Position numbers and translations under genes: made by a program. Source: Flavobacterium eburneipallidum (GTDB taxonomy: Bacteria; Bacteroidota; Bacteroidia; Flavobacteriales; Flavobacteriaceae). Taken from it: a stretch of 64,000 bases of DNA. Position 1 is the first letter of the stretch; each line of letters starts with the position of its first letter. The notes beneath the pieces are model-generated. The model was not told the origin of the DNA. It did no database searches and saw only the letters and a list, made by a program, of their open reading frames with translations. Below are positions 52,382-61,900 of this stretch, in pieces. The stretch covers positions 372,001 through 436,000 of the forward strand of contig NZ_CP114291.2 in NCBI RefSeq assembly GCF_027111355.2. The letters run 5' to 3'.

Positions 52382-53686
52382 ATGGAAAATTTTAATATGT
52401 CCAGAACCACCACTTTTTACGCTATAGGTATAAGTTACAAAAAAGCAGATGCCACGATTAGAGGAAAATTTAGCCTAGACGCGAAGACAAAATCTATTTT
52501 ATTAAAGCAAGCCAAAGCCGAAGGAATCGAATCATTGATTGTAACTTCTACTTGCAATAGAACCGAAATATACGGTTATGCCAATCATCCTTACGAATTA
52601 ATCAAATTACTTTGCGAAAACAGTAATGGTTCCGTTCAGGAATTTCAAGAAGTAGCTTACATTTATAAAAACCAAGATGCTATCAATCACATGTTTCGAG
52701 TTGGAACAGGATTAGATAGCCAAATTCTAGGTGATTTTGAAATTATTGGTCAAATAAAAACCAGTTTTGATGAATCAAGATCATTGGGATTAATCAACAC
52801 TTTTTTAGATCGTTTGATTAATGCTGTGATTCAAACCAGCAAAAGAATAAAAAACGAAACCGAAATTAGTTCGGGTGCCACTTCTGTTTCTTTTGCAGCC
52901 GTTCAGTATATAATCCGTAATGTAGAAAATATTGGTAACAAGAATATTTTACTTTTTGGAACTGGTGAAATTGGAAAAAACACCTGCGAAAATTTAGTAA
53001 AACACACTAAAAACGAGCATATTACATTGGTCAATAGAACTAAAAGTACCGCCGAAATTGTGGCTGGAAAACTCAATGTAATTGTAAAAGATTATGCTGA
53101 TTTACAAGAAGAATTACAAAAAGCCGATGTTTTGGTTGTAGCCACTGGCGCACAAAATCCAACTATCGATAAAGCACTTTTGAATTTAAAGAAACCGTTG
53201 TTGATTTTGGATTTATCCATTCCAAAAAATGTGAACGAAAACGTGCAACAACTACCTGATGTAACCCTAATACATTTGGATTATTTGTCTCAAATAACGG
53301 ATGATACGCTCGAAAGAAGAAAACAACACATTCCTGCTGCCGAAGCTATTATCGAAGACATGAAACTGGAATTGAATACCTGGATGAATGGTCGTAAATA
53401 CGCACCAACCATCCACGCATTAAAAGCCAAATTAAACGATATTGTAGCCAGCGAATTGACTTTTCAACGTAAAAAAATATCTAATTTTGACGAAGAACAA
53501 GCTGAGTTGATTAGCAATAGAATCATCCAAAAAATTACCAATCATTTTGCCAGCCATCTCAAAGACGAAAACACTTCAGTAGATGAAAGCATTGAATTTA
53601 TCGAAAAAGTATTCCAAATTGGGCAACTGGCTCCTAAAAAAACAACTTCGGCTGCCGAAGAAAAATATAAAATTACCCTTTCATAG
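52382..53686 (+). CDS. hemA: Glutamyl-tRNA reductase
   Basis: A 434-residue enzyme reducing glutamyl-tRNA to glutamate-1-semialdehyde with NADPH, the first committed haem step. The catalytic Cys58 is in VTSTCNRTEIYGY. GTGLDSQILGDFEIIGQIK, SSGATSVSFAAVQYI and LLFGTGEIGKNTCENL (NADPH site) follow. A start at residue 6 (MSRTTTFYAIG) is equally possible. hemL, the next pathway step, is not in the window. It heads a plus-strand series of haem genes. Confidence 0.96.
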   Translation: MENFNMSRTTTFYAIGISYKKADATIRGKFSLDAKTKSILLKQAKAEGIESLIVTSTCNRTEIYGYANHPYELIKLLCENSNGSVQEFQEVAYIYKNQDAINHMFRVGTGLDSQILGDFEIIGQIKTSFDESRSLGLINTFLDRLINAVIQTSKRIKNETEISSGATSVSFAAVQYIIRNVENIGNKNILLFGTGEIGKNTCENLVKHTKNEHITLVNRTKSTAEIVAGKLNVIVKDYADLQEELQKADVLVVATGAQNPTIDKALLNLKKPLLILDLSIPKNVNENVQQLPDVTLIHLDYLSQITDDTLERRKQHIPAAEAIIEDMKLELNTWMNGRKYAPTIHALKAKLNDIVASELTFQRKKISNFDEEQAELISNRIIQKITNHFASHLKDENTSVDESIEFIEKVFQIGQLAPKKTTSAAEEKYKITLS

Positions 53687-53740
53687 AGAGATTAAAACCT
53701 CATAATCCTTAATTTCTTAATGGTTCAAAAACAATAAAGA

Positions 53741-54667
53741 ATGGCTCAAAAAGTTATTAGAATAGGAACTCGCGATAGCGAATTAGCACTTTGGCAAGCC
53801 CATACCGTCGAAAAGAAACTAAACGATTTAGGATATAAAACCGAAATTATTGCCGTAAAATCGCAAGGAGATATTATTCTCGACAAACCCCTTTACGAAC
53901 TCGGAATTACAGGAATTTTCACCAAAACATTAGACATTGCCATGATAAATGGTCAAGTTGATATTGCTGTACATTCTTTGAAAGATGTGCCAACAGCTTT
54001 ACCAATTGGGATTGTTCAGGCGGCGGTTCTCGAAAGAGCTAACACTTTAGATATTTTGGTTCACAAAGGAAACCTTGATTTTCTGGAAGAAAATGGAACA
54101 ATCGCTACAGGAAGTCTGCGTCGTCAGGCGATGTGGTTGAATAAATATCCTAATCATACCGTAGTCGATTTGCGTGGCAACGTAAATACGCGAATGCAAA
54201 AACTCAAAGAAAACGATTGGAATGGAGCCGTTTTTGCAGCTGCAGGTTTAGAAAGAATCAACCTCAAACCAACCGATTTTATCGATTTAGACTGGATGAT
54301 TCCCGCACCAGCTCAAGGTGCAATGGTAATCGTAGCGATGCAAAACGACGATTTTACTTTGGATGCTGTTTCTCAATTGAATCATGTAGAAACTGAAATC
54401 TGTACTTATATAGAAAGACAATTTTTAAAAAAACTAGAAGGCGGTTGTACAGCCCCAATTGGAGCATTGGCAACTTATTGCGAACTGGAAGACACTTTCA
54501 CTTTCAAAGGTGTTTTACTGTCTATCGATGGAAAACAGCAATTGGAAATTGAAAAAACTGTAGATGTCAGCGAATGGAAAAAACTAGGATTTAATTGTGC
54601 CAATGAAATCCTCGAAAATGGTGGTGCGGAGTTGATGAAAAAGATTAAGGAAAGTTTGAAGAATTAA
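53741..54667 (+). CDS. hemC: Porphobilinogen deaminase (hydroxymethylbilane synthase)
   Basis: A 308-residue enzyme joining four porphobilinogens into hydroxymethylbilane. RIGTRDSELALWQA, VAVHSLKDVPTALP with the catalytic Asp, ATGSLRRQAMW and VDLRGNVNTRMQKL are conserved. Cys236 in LEGGCTAPIGALA holds the dipyrromethane cofactor. It lies 54 bp after hemA, separated by a fragment of the ATTAAG-word repeat. Confidence 0.96.
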   Translation: MAQKVIRIGTRDSELALWQAHTVEKKLNDLGYKTEIIAVKSQGDIILDKPLYELGITGIFTKTLDIAMINGQVDIAVHSLKDVPTALPIGIVQAAVLERANTLDILVHKGNLDFLEENGTIATGSLRRQAMWLNKYPNHTVVDLRGNVNTRMQKLKENDWNGAVFAAAGLERINLKPTDFIDLDWMIPAPAQGAMVIVAMQNDDFTLDAVSQLNHVETEICTYIERQFLKKLEGGCTAPIGALATYCELEDTFTFKGVLLSIDGKQQLEIEKTVDVSEWKKLGFNCANEILENGGAELMKKIKESLKN

Positions 54668-54718
54668 ATAGTATAAATAAAATTGCTAGATAATAATTAG
54701 AAATATGATTTCAAATTA

Positions 54719-55126
54719 ATGGATTTAAATATAACAGCAATTGTATCAGTAATTCCATTATTCATAAACTTTATCTTATTGTATAATAGGAAGAAAAAGT
54801 GGGTCAAAAATAAATATAAATGGTTTGCTGTAATGATATTTTTTTTAGTCGGAATTTGTCTTTATACTAATAGTAATGAATTTGACGAGAAATCTTGTGG
54901 CTGGGCATTTGTTACCCCTTTTTTGTTTTCTGTTTTTGATTTTATAATTATGAAATTAAGTTACGCAATTCACAATAGAGATTTATATCTATGGTTAAGA
55001 GGTTCGAGTGATATTGATGATAAAAAATTTAGTGGAGGTAAAAAGGTAAAAACATCTGATAGAATATTTTCCTTTTTTTTACTGTTTTTAATTATCATAC
55101 TGCCTTATGTGTTTTTCTTTTTTTAA
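54719..55126 (+). CDS. Small orphan membrane protein between hemC and hemD
   Basis: A 135-residue protein with four hydrophobic segments (about 5-22, 37-52, 60-80, 112-134) and short Lys-rich loops (YNRKKKWVKNKYKW). I recognise no family. It is clearly AT-richer than the haem genes on either side and breaks the hemC-hemD neighbourhood. No obvious partner or haem function. Confidence 0.6.
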   Translation: MDLNITAIVSVIPLFINFILLYNRKKKWVKNKYKWFAVMIFFLVGICLYTNSNEFDEKSCGWAFVTPFLFSVFDFIIMKLSYAIHNRDLYLWLRGSSDIDDKKFSGGKKVKTSDRIFSFFLLFLIIILPYVFFFF

Positions 55127-55168
55127 AGCAGAATAAAATATTAATTGAAAAATTTGATAAACAAATAA

Positions 55169-55834
55169 ATGACTAATTCAATCAACATTCTTTCCACAAA
55201 AATACTTTTGAGCCATCAAAAGCTAGCCTTATTGAATGCTGGTTTTTCAGTAATCGAAGTCAATTTTATCAAAACCGAAAACTCGGATTTTGATTTAAAA
55301 GACATCAATGATAATTTAATTTTCACGAGTCAAAATGCGGCTCAAAGTGTATTACTTCATCCAAAAAGTAATGAATTAAAATCCAAAAATGTGTTTTGTG
55401 TCGGTATGAAAACCAAAGCATTATTGGAAGAAAATGGTTTTACGGTTGAGGTTTACCTTGATTATGCTGCCGATTTAGCCGAAATAATCACTTTAATTTA
55501 TGCCAACCAAAGCTATACTTTTTTCAGCGGGAATCTCCGAAAAGAAACTTTGCCAAAAGCCTTGAAAGCAGCCAAAGTCAACTTCAATGAAATTCAGGTA
55601 TATGAAACCACTTTGACGCCACAAAAAGTAAAAACTCCAGTGGATGGAATCCTATTTTTTAGCCCGTCAGCCATTGAAAGTTATTTGAAAGATAATAAAA
55701 TAAAAAATGAAATTTGCTTTTGCATTGGCGAAACCACCGCAGAAGCTTTAGATCATATAACAAGAAATATAATAGTCGCAGATCAGCCTTCGGTTGAAAA
55801 TGTGATTGAAGATGTAATCCAAGAATATAAATAA
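55169..55834 (+). CDS. hemD: Uroporphyrinogen-III synthase
   Basis: A 221-residue protein cyclising hydroxymethylbilane with D-ring inversion. Sequence conservation in HemD is low. Support comes from the two-lobe pattern ([63 protein letters not shown]) and from its place between hemC and hemE. It is followed by a strong hairpin. Confidence 0.88.
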   Translation: MTNSINILSTKILLSHQKLALLNAGFSVIEVNFIKTENSDFDLKDINDNLIFTSQNAAQSVLLHPKSNELKSKNVFCVGMKTKALLEENGFTVEVYLDYAADLAEIITLIYANQSYTFFSGNLRKETLPKALKAAKVNFNEIQVYETTLTPQKVKTPVDGILFFSPSAIESYLKDNKIKNEICFCIGETTAEALDHITRNIIVADQPSVENVIEDVIQEYK

Positions 55835-55839
55835 TTTAG

Positions 55840-55868
55840 ACCTAACAGGTTTTCAAAACCTGTTAGGT
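55840..55868 (+). terminator. Hairpin terminator between hemD and hemE
   Basis: A 13-bp perfect stem (ACCTAACAGGTTT with its complement), 3-nt loop and T run start 6 bp past the hemD stop. hemE lies only 24 bp further, so the haem operon appears split or attenuated here. Confidence 0.85.
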
Positions 55869-55892
55869 TTTTTTCAAAATAAAGAAACCAAA

Positions 55893-56921
55893 ATGATAAA
55901 GAACGACCTATTTTTAAAAGCATTAAGAGGAGAAACAGTTGAACGTCCACCAGTTTGGATGATGCGTCAAGCCGGAAGATATTTACCAGAATTCAGAGCT
56001 TTGCGTGACAAATATGATTTTTTTACGCGTTGCGAAACTCCAGAATTGGCAGCAGAAATCACTGTTCAGCCTATTCGTATTATCGGACCAGATGCAGCGA
56101 TTTTGTTTTCGGATATTTTGGTTGTGCCAAGAGCAATGGGAATTCACGTGGAATTGAAAGACAATTTGGGGCCAATTATTCCAAATCCAATTCGTACAAT
56201 GGCACAAGTAAATCAGGTTTATGTTCCAGATGTGAATGAAACTTTAGGTTATGTTTTTGATGCCATCAAATTGACAAAAGAAATGCTGAACGATGAGGTG
56301 CCGTTAATTGGTTTCGCAGGTTCGCCTTGGACGATTTTCTGTTATGCAGTGGAAGGGAAAGGTTCTAAAAGTTTTGATACAGCTAAAGGTTTTTGTTTCT
56401 CAAACCCAGCTGCAGCGCATACTTTATTGCAAAAAATTACCGATACGACTATTTTATATTTAAAAGAAAAGGTAAAAGCAGGAGTAAACGCCGTTCAGAT
56501 TTTTGACTCTTGGGGAGGAATGCTTTCGCCAGTAGATTATCAGGAGTTCTCCTGGAAATACATCAACCAAATCATTAATGCCTTGGCAGACGAAACACAA
56601 GTAATTGTTTTCGGAAAAGGGTGTTGGTTTGCCCTTGGCGAAATGGGAAAAAGTAGAGCTTCGGCTTTGGGAGTTGATTGGACGTGTTCGGCTAGAAATG
56701 CAAGATATTTATCTGGAGGAAATGTGACTTTACAAGGAAACTTCGATCCATCAAGATTGTTGTCGCCAATTCCTACAATCAAGAAAATGGTTCACGAAAT
56801 GATTGACGAATTTGGAGCAACCAAATACATAGCCAATTTAGGTCACGGAATTTTACCTAATATTCCTGTAGATCACGCCAAAGCTTTTGTGGATGCTGTG
56901 AAGGAATATCAAAAGAAATAA
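55893..56921 (+). CDS. hemE: Uroporphyrinogen decarboxylase
   Basis: A 342-residue enzyme removing four carboxyls from uroporphyrinogen III to give coproporphyrinogen [23 protein letters not shown] carries the conserved Arg residues, [16 protein letters not shown] the catalytic Asp, and [19 protein letters not shown] and [19 protein letters not shown] are further blocks. The length is standard. Confidence 0.97.
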   Translation: MIKNDLFLKALRGETVERPPVWMMRQAGRYLPEFRALRDKYDFFTRCETPELAAEITVQPIRIIGPDAAILFSDILVVPRAMGIHVELKDNLGPIIPNPIRTMAQVNQVYVPDVNETLGYVFDAIKLTKEMLNDEVPLIGFAGSPWTIFCYAVEGKGSKSFDTAKGFCFSNPAAAHTLLQKITDTTILYLKEKVKAGVNAVQIFDSWGGMLSPVDYQEFSWKYINQIINALADETQVIVFGKGCWFALGEMGKSRASALGVDWTCSARNARYLSGGNVTLQGNFDPSRLLSPIPTIKKMVHEMIDEFGATKYIANLGHGILPNIPVDHAKAFVDAVKEYQKK

Positions 56922-56934
56922 GTGCCTTATAATA

Positions 56935-57267
56935 ATGGAAAAAGTTATATTTGGAATTAAAATAATATTAAAACTTGTTTTTTTTGGGTTTTATTATTTT
57001 TGGATTTTAAGTGCACTGAATTTTTTTCTCTTCCCAAAAAACTATATGAGTTCAAGTGAAGCTTGTGCAGCGGGATGGAAGACAATTGGATATCCAATTA
57101 TAACAGTCATTCTTACCTTTTTATATTTATTAATAATTTTGATTTATAGTAAATGTTTTAAAACTAAAAACAAGACAATTTATTTTAAATTAATAATTTA
57201 TCCATTAATAACAGCAGGAATATTATTTTGGGTTTTTGGAATATTTTTTTCCTTTTTAAGGAAATAA
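56935..57267 (+). CDS. Small orphan membrane protein between hemE and hemF
   Basis: A 110-residue protein with three hydrophobic segments (about 7-30, 50-70, 83-106). A Ser/Cys-containing stretch (MSSSEACAAGWKT) follows the first segment. I recognise no family. Like the 54719 gene it is AT-rich, tiny and wedged between consecutive haem genes (13 bp after hemE, 11 bp before hemF), so it is probably translated from the haem transcript. Confidence 0.6.
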   Translation: MEKVIFGIKIILKLVFFGFYYFWILSALNFFLFPKNYMSSSEACAAGWKTIGYPIITVILTFLYLLIILIYSKCFKTKNKTIYFKLIIYPLITAGILFWVFGIFFSFLRK

Positions 57268-57278
57268 TCTAGTTTTAA

Positions 57279-58181
57279 ATGAAAAACAAATTTTACCAAT
57301 ACATACAAAACCTCCAAGACACCATAGTTTCAGGATTAGAAGCTGTTGATGGTCAGGCTAAATTCCGTGAGGATATTTGGGAACGACCAGAAGGCGGTGG
57401 CGGAAGAACTCGTGTGATAGAAAACGGAACCGTTTTCGAAAAAGGCGGTGTCAATATTTCGGCAGTACACGGAAAATTGCCGGATAGTATGCAGAAATTG
57501 TTCAATGTAGGCGAAGCTGATTTTTTTGCCTGTGGATTGAGTTTGGTTTTGCATCCTAAAAACCCAATGGTGCCAACGGTTCACGCCAATTGGCGTTATT
57601 TCGAAATGTATGACGATAATGGAAATGTAATCCAACAATGGTTTGGAGGCGGACAGGATTTAACACCTTATTATTTGTTTGAAGAAGATGCAACTCATTT
57701 TCATCAAACCTGTAAAACCGCTTGCGACAAACACAATCCAGAATTTTACCCAAAATACAAAAAGCAATGTGATGCCTATTTTTGGAATGCACACCGCAAC
57801 GAAGCCCGAGGAATTGGCGGATTGTTTTTCGATTATTGCAAAGCAACCGAGCAAATGCCAATGGAAAATTGGTTCAGCTTTGTTACCGAAGTAGGGAATA
57901 GTTTCTTGGAAGCATACGTTCCAATAGTTGAAAGAAGAAAAAAATTGCCTTATACACCAGAACAAAGAACTTGGCAAGAAATTCGCCGAGGACGTTATGT
58001 CGAATTCAATTTGGTACACGACAAAGGCACTTTGTTTGGACTAAAAACCAACGGAAGGATAGAAAGTATTTTGATGTCTTTACCACCAAATGTACAATGG
58101 GTATATGACCATCATCCAGAATCGGGAAGTGAAGAAGGAAAATTGATAAAAGTATTAGAAAACCCAGTTGATTGGGTATAA
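57279..58181 (+). CDS. hemF: Oxygen-dependent coproporphyrinogen-III oxidase
   Basis: A 300-residue aerobic HemF converting coproporphyrinogen III to protoporphyrinogen IX. Conserved features are GGGGRTRVIENGTVFEKGGV, NPMVPTVHANWRYFE, WFGGGQDLTPYYLFEEDATH, HRNEARGIGGLFFDY, RRGRYVEFNLVHDKGTLFGL and RIESILMSLPP. Using HemF rather than the radical SAM HemN implies haem is made under oxygen. It feeds the HemJ product chain at 45703. Confidence 0.97.
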   Translation: MKNKFYQYIQNLQDTIVSGLEAVDGQAKFREDIWERPEGGGGRTRVIENGTVFEKGGVNISAVHGKLPDSMQKLFNVGEADFFACGLSLVLHPKNPMVPTVHANWRYFEMYDDNGNVIQQWFGGGQDLTPYYLFEEDATHFHQTCKTACDKHNPEFYPKYKKQCDAYFWNAHRNEARGIGGLFFDYCKATEQMPMENWFSFVTEVGNSFLEAYVPIVERRKKLPYTPEQRTWQEIRRGRYVEFNLVHDKGTLFGLKTNGRIESILMSLPPNVQWVYDHHPESGSEEGKLIKVLENPVDWV

Positions 58182-58209
58182 AAAAGTCCCGAAATTTTCG
58201 GGACTTTTT
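58181..58209. terminator. Bidirectional terminator after hemF
   Basis: AAAAAGTCCCGAAA and its complement form a near-perfect hairpin with A/T tracts on both sides, between hemF and the convergent 58224 gene. Confidence 0.85.
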
Positions 58210-58223
58210 TATGTTTTTAAATA

Positions 58224-60041
58224 CTATTTTTTAGTAATTTCTTTCAACAAATCTAAAGTTTGCAACATTACGTTTTTATCCGTTTCAACCGTGTTTAATC
58301 GGAATTCCACTAGCAACTTATTATCTGTGATTTTTTTGGGAGAGAGTACTACCATATCCTTAAATTTGGAAGTTACTTTCGTAAAGGTTTCATTGCTTTT
58401 TGAAGTTGTTTTTTCTACATCAGAATAAGTTTCAATCGCTTTTTTAATGTTTAATTTGGAGGTAAAATAATTGCGTTTCAATTCTTTTTTCAATTCTTTT
58501 GCAAACTCACTTTTGTTGTTTTTAAGGTTTTCATAACTGTTGCTAATTACAATTACATCTTGGTCTTTCAGTATGAAAAATTTTCCATAAGTCGAATCTC
58601 CAAGAATTTCATAATAATTTTCTTTTTGGATTAATAGTTTTTTGCGAAGCCCCAATTGAATTAATTTATCTCCAAAAGTTGGATGTGTTGAAGTGAAAAT
58701 CATAGAAAATAAAGGAACTGATTTGTTTACCGTTTTTTCTACCGTAGTAGCTTCAAAATTATCATCATATTCAGTGACTTTTGTTTTCACGGCTTTGTTT
58801 TGAATGTCTTGTAAAAACAAACTCAAATCACCATCAAACAAAGTAGCTGTTGCTTTTTCGTCAACTATGGTGCTAATTAAATCGGTAACCATTGAAAAGT
58901 CTTCTTTAGAAATATAGGCATTAGCAAAAATTTCACTCGTTAATTGTGGAACGTTTTTCAGCATTTCTTCGGAATCAAAATGATAGGAAAGGAAAGCCAA
59001 TGGTTCTTTTTCAGGGAAATAGTCAAATATTTTCTTGTTGATTTTTCGGTTGTTGACCTTGCCTAAAATAGCAGCAACAGATTCTGAATATTCCACTATT
59101 TCTTCGATGCGAGCATTGTCATTATCAAAGTAGAAATCAAAATTGACTCCTTTTATAAAACTGCCAAAGCCCTGTTGAAAAGGAAAATATTTTCCATAGG
59201 TATTGATTTTACTCAATGAACCGAATGCCGAAGTGAGGTTAGACAAAACGCCACCATAATTTACCCAAGATGAAATATCGGCTTTGGGGTTTACTTTGGT
59301 CGAAGTAGGCATTACAAAGCCATTTTCGAAAAGAGATTTCAGAAACGCAATTTGGTTTGTTTTTTGAATACTGTCAAAAGCAATTTTTCTGTTTTGGTAT
59401 TCTGTATCATAATTAGAATCGTTTGCAAAAAAAGCATCTGACTCAACGGTATTTTCGCTAGCAGTCGAGTCAACAGCTATTTCTTCAACAATTTCTGTTG
59501 GAGGCTCAACCGCGGCAGAATCGACAGTCATTGCGGCTTGATCCAGTATCGCTTTTTGATCTACTTCACTAAATTTTTTTGTGAATTCAAAAATTACTAA
59601 ATAGCCATCATTCCAAGCCATAGAAAATCGCTCATTACTAGAAGTAAATAGCGAATAATTTGGAAAATCCTGAATTTCATACTTTGCCAACGAATCAGAG
59701 ACTTGCTTTTTTTGTTGGTTTTTAATCAAAAATTGCTTGATATTCTCTCTGTTTTTGATTGGAATACTAATGCGATAATACGGAATGCTGTCGGTAAAAT
59801 TTCCAACAATACTGGCAGTTTGATCTAATTTAAACAAAGCCGAAAATTCGGGACTTCCAAAATCAGTAGGTTCTTTTTTTAATTCAGTCAAAAAAGGATG
59901 GTGGACAATTTGATCAAAATTTACTTTTTTTGCCAGTGCATTGCCGTTGTATTGCACGAAATAATCGTATTTATCCGAAGGTGTTTGGCAAAAACCAAAA
60001 TTGCTAATCAACAGGATTAAGAAGAGTAAAATGTTTTTCAT
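58224..60041 (-). CDS. Large secreted protein of unknown function
   Basis: A 605-residue protein from the ATG at 60041 (MKNILLFLILLISNFGFCQ), giving a clean signal peptide. An in-frame ATG at 60101 adds a non-signal extension. The mature protein is rich in Lys, Asn, Phe and Ser, has a Val/Glu-rich acidic middle (EPPTEIVEEIAVDSTASENT), and is otherwise mixed alpha/beta with repeated FSMVTDL/FSMAWND-like blocks. I recognise no domain. It lies 8 bp before the stop-side neighbour lipoprotein's end in map order, so the pair at 60742-58224 is probably one operon. Confidence 0.65.
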   Translation of the reverse strand: MKNILLFLILLISNFGFCQTPSDKYDYFVQYNGNALAKKVNFDQIVHHPFLTELKKEPTDFGSPEFSALFKLDQTASIVGNFTDSIPYYRISIPIKNRENIKQFLIKNQQKKQVSDSLAKYEIQDFPNYSLFTSSNERFSMAWNDGYLVIFEFTKKFSEVDQKAILDQAAMTVDSAAVEPPTEIVEEIAVDSTASENTVESDAFFANDSNYDTEYQNRKIAFDSIQKTNQIAFLKSLFENGFVMPTSTKVNPKADISSWVNYGGVLSNLTSAFGSLSKINTYGKYFPFQQGFGSFIKGVNFDFYFDNDNARIEEIVEYSESVAAILGKVNNRKINKKIFDYFPEKEPLAFLSYHFDSEEMLKNVPQLTSEIFANAYISKEDFSMVTDLISTIVDEKATATLFDGDLSLFLQDIQNKAVKTKVTEYDDNFEATTVEKTVNKSVPLFSMIFTSTHPTFGDKLIQLGLRKKLLIQKENYYEILGDSTYGKFFILKDQDVIVISNSYENLKNNKSEFAKELKKELKRNYFTSKLNIKKAIETYSDVEKTTSKSNETFTKVTSKFKDMVVLSPKKITDNKLLVEFRLNTVETDKNVMLQTLDLLKEITKK

Positions 60042-60109
60042 AAACGTAAAAATTGTTTTGTTATAATTCATAATATGTTGTTGCTCTTTATTTGATGGCA
60101 TTGCATAAA

Positions 60110-60742
60110 TTAAGGTGTTAATTGGATGGTGTTATTCATTAGTGCCGATTTCTTAAGCACATTATAGACATTGTGTTTCAAAAAGATAGTTTTTTTGTTT
60201 TTTGAAATCTTACTATTTCCGTTATTTACCGAGGCGACATCGCGGTCAAAAGTATAAATAGCAATAACATTCGCTTGTTCTAAATCGGGTTTTTTCTTGG
60301 GATCTTTGAGTAAATTTTCTGGAAAAGAATAACTAGCAATGCGCTGAAAATTGTTCTTGTCTGCAGCAAAATAAACCTGATTTTTTTGTTTGTTGATGCT
60401 ATTTAGTGCGCTGTTTAACGCTTTTAGATTTTGATAATCAAGACGAATGGTGAAGATATAATTATCAAAATCAGTTTTGGTAATGACATTCGAAATACCT
60501 TCAATTTTGGAAGCGGAATGTTTAAAATCGAGTAATTTTTGAGTAATTTCTTGCTCACTTGGAATTTTTACGCCATCTACTTCCTCCAGTAACATCGCCG
60601 ATTTGGTCTTGAACCAAGATTGCGAAAAATCAACAGTGACCGAGTATTCTCCACTTTGATTGTCGTGATGCTTTATTTTTTCTGTAATTTCAAAACAACT
60701 ACAAAGCAATAAACAGCAAGTTAAGACTAGAAATTTTTTCAT
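60110..60742 (-). CDS. Lipoprotein of unknown function
   Basis: A 210-residue lipoprotein: the signal LVLTCCLLLCSC ends in a lipobox with the Cys at about 16. The mature part (EYSVTVDFSQSWFKTKSAML, SKIEGISNVITKTDFDNYIF) is mixed alpha/beta with a Lys-rich C-terminus. I recognise no family. It is the upstream gene of a two-gene minus-strand unit with the 58224 protein, and is divergent from hemB. Confidence 0.7.
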   Translation of the reverse strand: MKKFLVLTCCLLLCSCFEITEKIKHHDNQSGEYSVTVDFSQSWFKTKSAMLLEEVDGVKIPSEQEITQKLLDFKHSASKIEGISNVITKTDFDNYIFTIRLDYQNLKALNSALNSINKQKNQVYFAADKNNFQRIASYSFPENLLKDPKKKPDLEQANVIAIYTFDRDVASVNNGNSKISKNKKTIFLKHNVYNVLKKSALMNNTIQLTP

Positions 60743-60897
60743 TAAAAGAAATTAAGCATTCTTAAATAGAATACATTTTTATTTAAAAAAGTAAATGTAT
60801 TACAAAAATCAAAATAATGATTTCTATTCCTGTGACAAATTTCGAAAATATGGGTTAATTTCTGTAAATTTACGACCTCTTTCAAAAAATTAATTAG

Positions 60898-61896
60898 ATG
60901 TTCCCATTACACAGAGGTAGAAGATTAAGAACTAATGAATCCATTCGTTCATTGGTTCGTGAAACCAGTTTGAGTCCCACCGATTTTATGTTTCCGATGT
61001 TCATTGCCGAAGGCAAAAACATAAAAGTTGAAATACCGTCAATGCCAGGAATTTTTCGCCGTTCGATTGATTTGACTGTGGAGGAAGTCAAAGAAATTTA
61101 TGCTTTAGGAATTAGGGCAGTCAATATTTACGTAAAAATAAGCGAAGATTTAAAAGATAACGCTGGTACCGAAGCTTGGAACAAAGACGGATTGATGCAA
61201 CAAGCCATTCGTGCCATCAAAACTGCTTGTCCCGAAATGATTGTGATGCCCGATGTAGCTTTGGATCCGTATTCCATTTATGGTCACGACGGAATTATTG
61301 CTAATGGCGATGTCGAAAACGATTCGACTGTTGCTGCTTTGGTAAAAATGGCAGTTTCTCACGCCGAGGCTGGTGCCGATTTTGTTGCTCCATCCGATAT
61401 GATGGACGGACGTGTATTGCGTTTGCGTGAAGGATTGGACGCTGCAGGTTTTCATAACGTGGGCATTATGAGTTATTCGGCTAAATATGCTTCGGCTTTT
61501 TACGGCCCATTTCGTGATGCTCTGGGAAGTGCTCCAAAAGATGCTGATGTTGTTGTTCCAAAAGATAAAAAAACCTATCAAATGGATTATGCCAACCGCA
61601 TTGAAGCCATTCGTGAAGCCGTTTGGGATGTCGAAGAAGGTGCTGATATGGTTATGGTAAAACCAGGAATTGCCTATTTGGATATCGTTCGTGAAGTAAA
61701 AAATGCGGTGAATGTTCCAGTAACTGTTTTTCACGTTTCGGGTGAATATGCGATGATCAAAGCTGCTGCTGAAAGAGGCTGGCTCGACAATGATGCTATT
61801 ATGATGGAACAATTAATGTGTATCAAAAGGGCAGGAGCGAGTTTGATTTCGACCTATTTTGCCAAAGAAGCAGCTATAATCTTGAATCAAAAATAA
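60898..61896 (+). CDS. hemB: Delta-aminolevulinic acid dehydratase (porphobilinogen synthase)
   Basis: A 332-residue enzyme condensing two 5-aminolevulinates to porphobilinogen. Schiff-base Lys regions are MSYSAKYASAFYGPF and DMVMVKPGIAYLDIV. At residues 119-132 the sequence is DVALDPYSIYGHDG, without the three Cys of zinc-type enzymes. This is the Mg2+-type (Asp-containing) site known from other bacteria. It lies apart from hemE/hemF, behind two unrelated minus-strand genes. Confidence 0.97.
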   Translation: MFPLHRGRRLRTNESIRSLVRETSLSPTDFMFPMFIAEGKNIKVEIPSMPGIFRRSIDLTVEEVKEIYALGIRAVNIYVKISEDLKDNAGTEAWNKDGLMQQAIRAIKTACPEMIVMPDVALDPYSIYGHDGIIANGDVENDSTVAALVKMAVSHAEAGADFVAPSDMMDGRVLRLREGLDAAGFHNVGIMSYSAKYASAFYGPFRDALGSAPKDADVVVPKDKKTYQMDYANRIEAIREAVWDVEEGADMVMVKPGIAYLDIVREVKNAVNVPVTVFHVSGEYAMIKAAAERGWLDNDAIMMEQLMCIKRAGASLISTYFAKEAAIILNQK

Positions 61897-61900
61897 TAAT

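Noticed and set aside
61150..61812. 220-codon minus-strand open frame opposite hemB
   Set aside because: Entirely antisense to a highly conserved haem gene; His/Ser/Phe-rich composition is that of a shadow frame.
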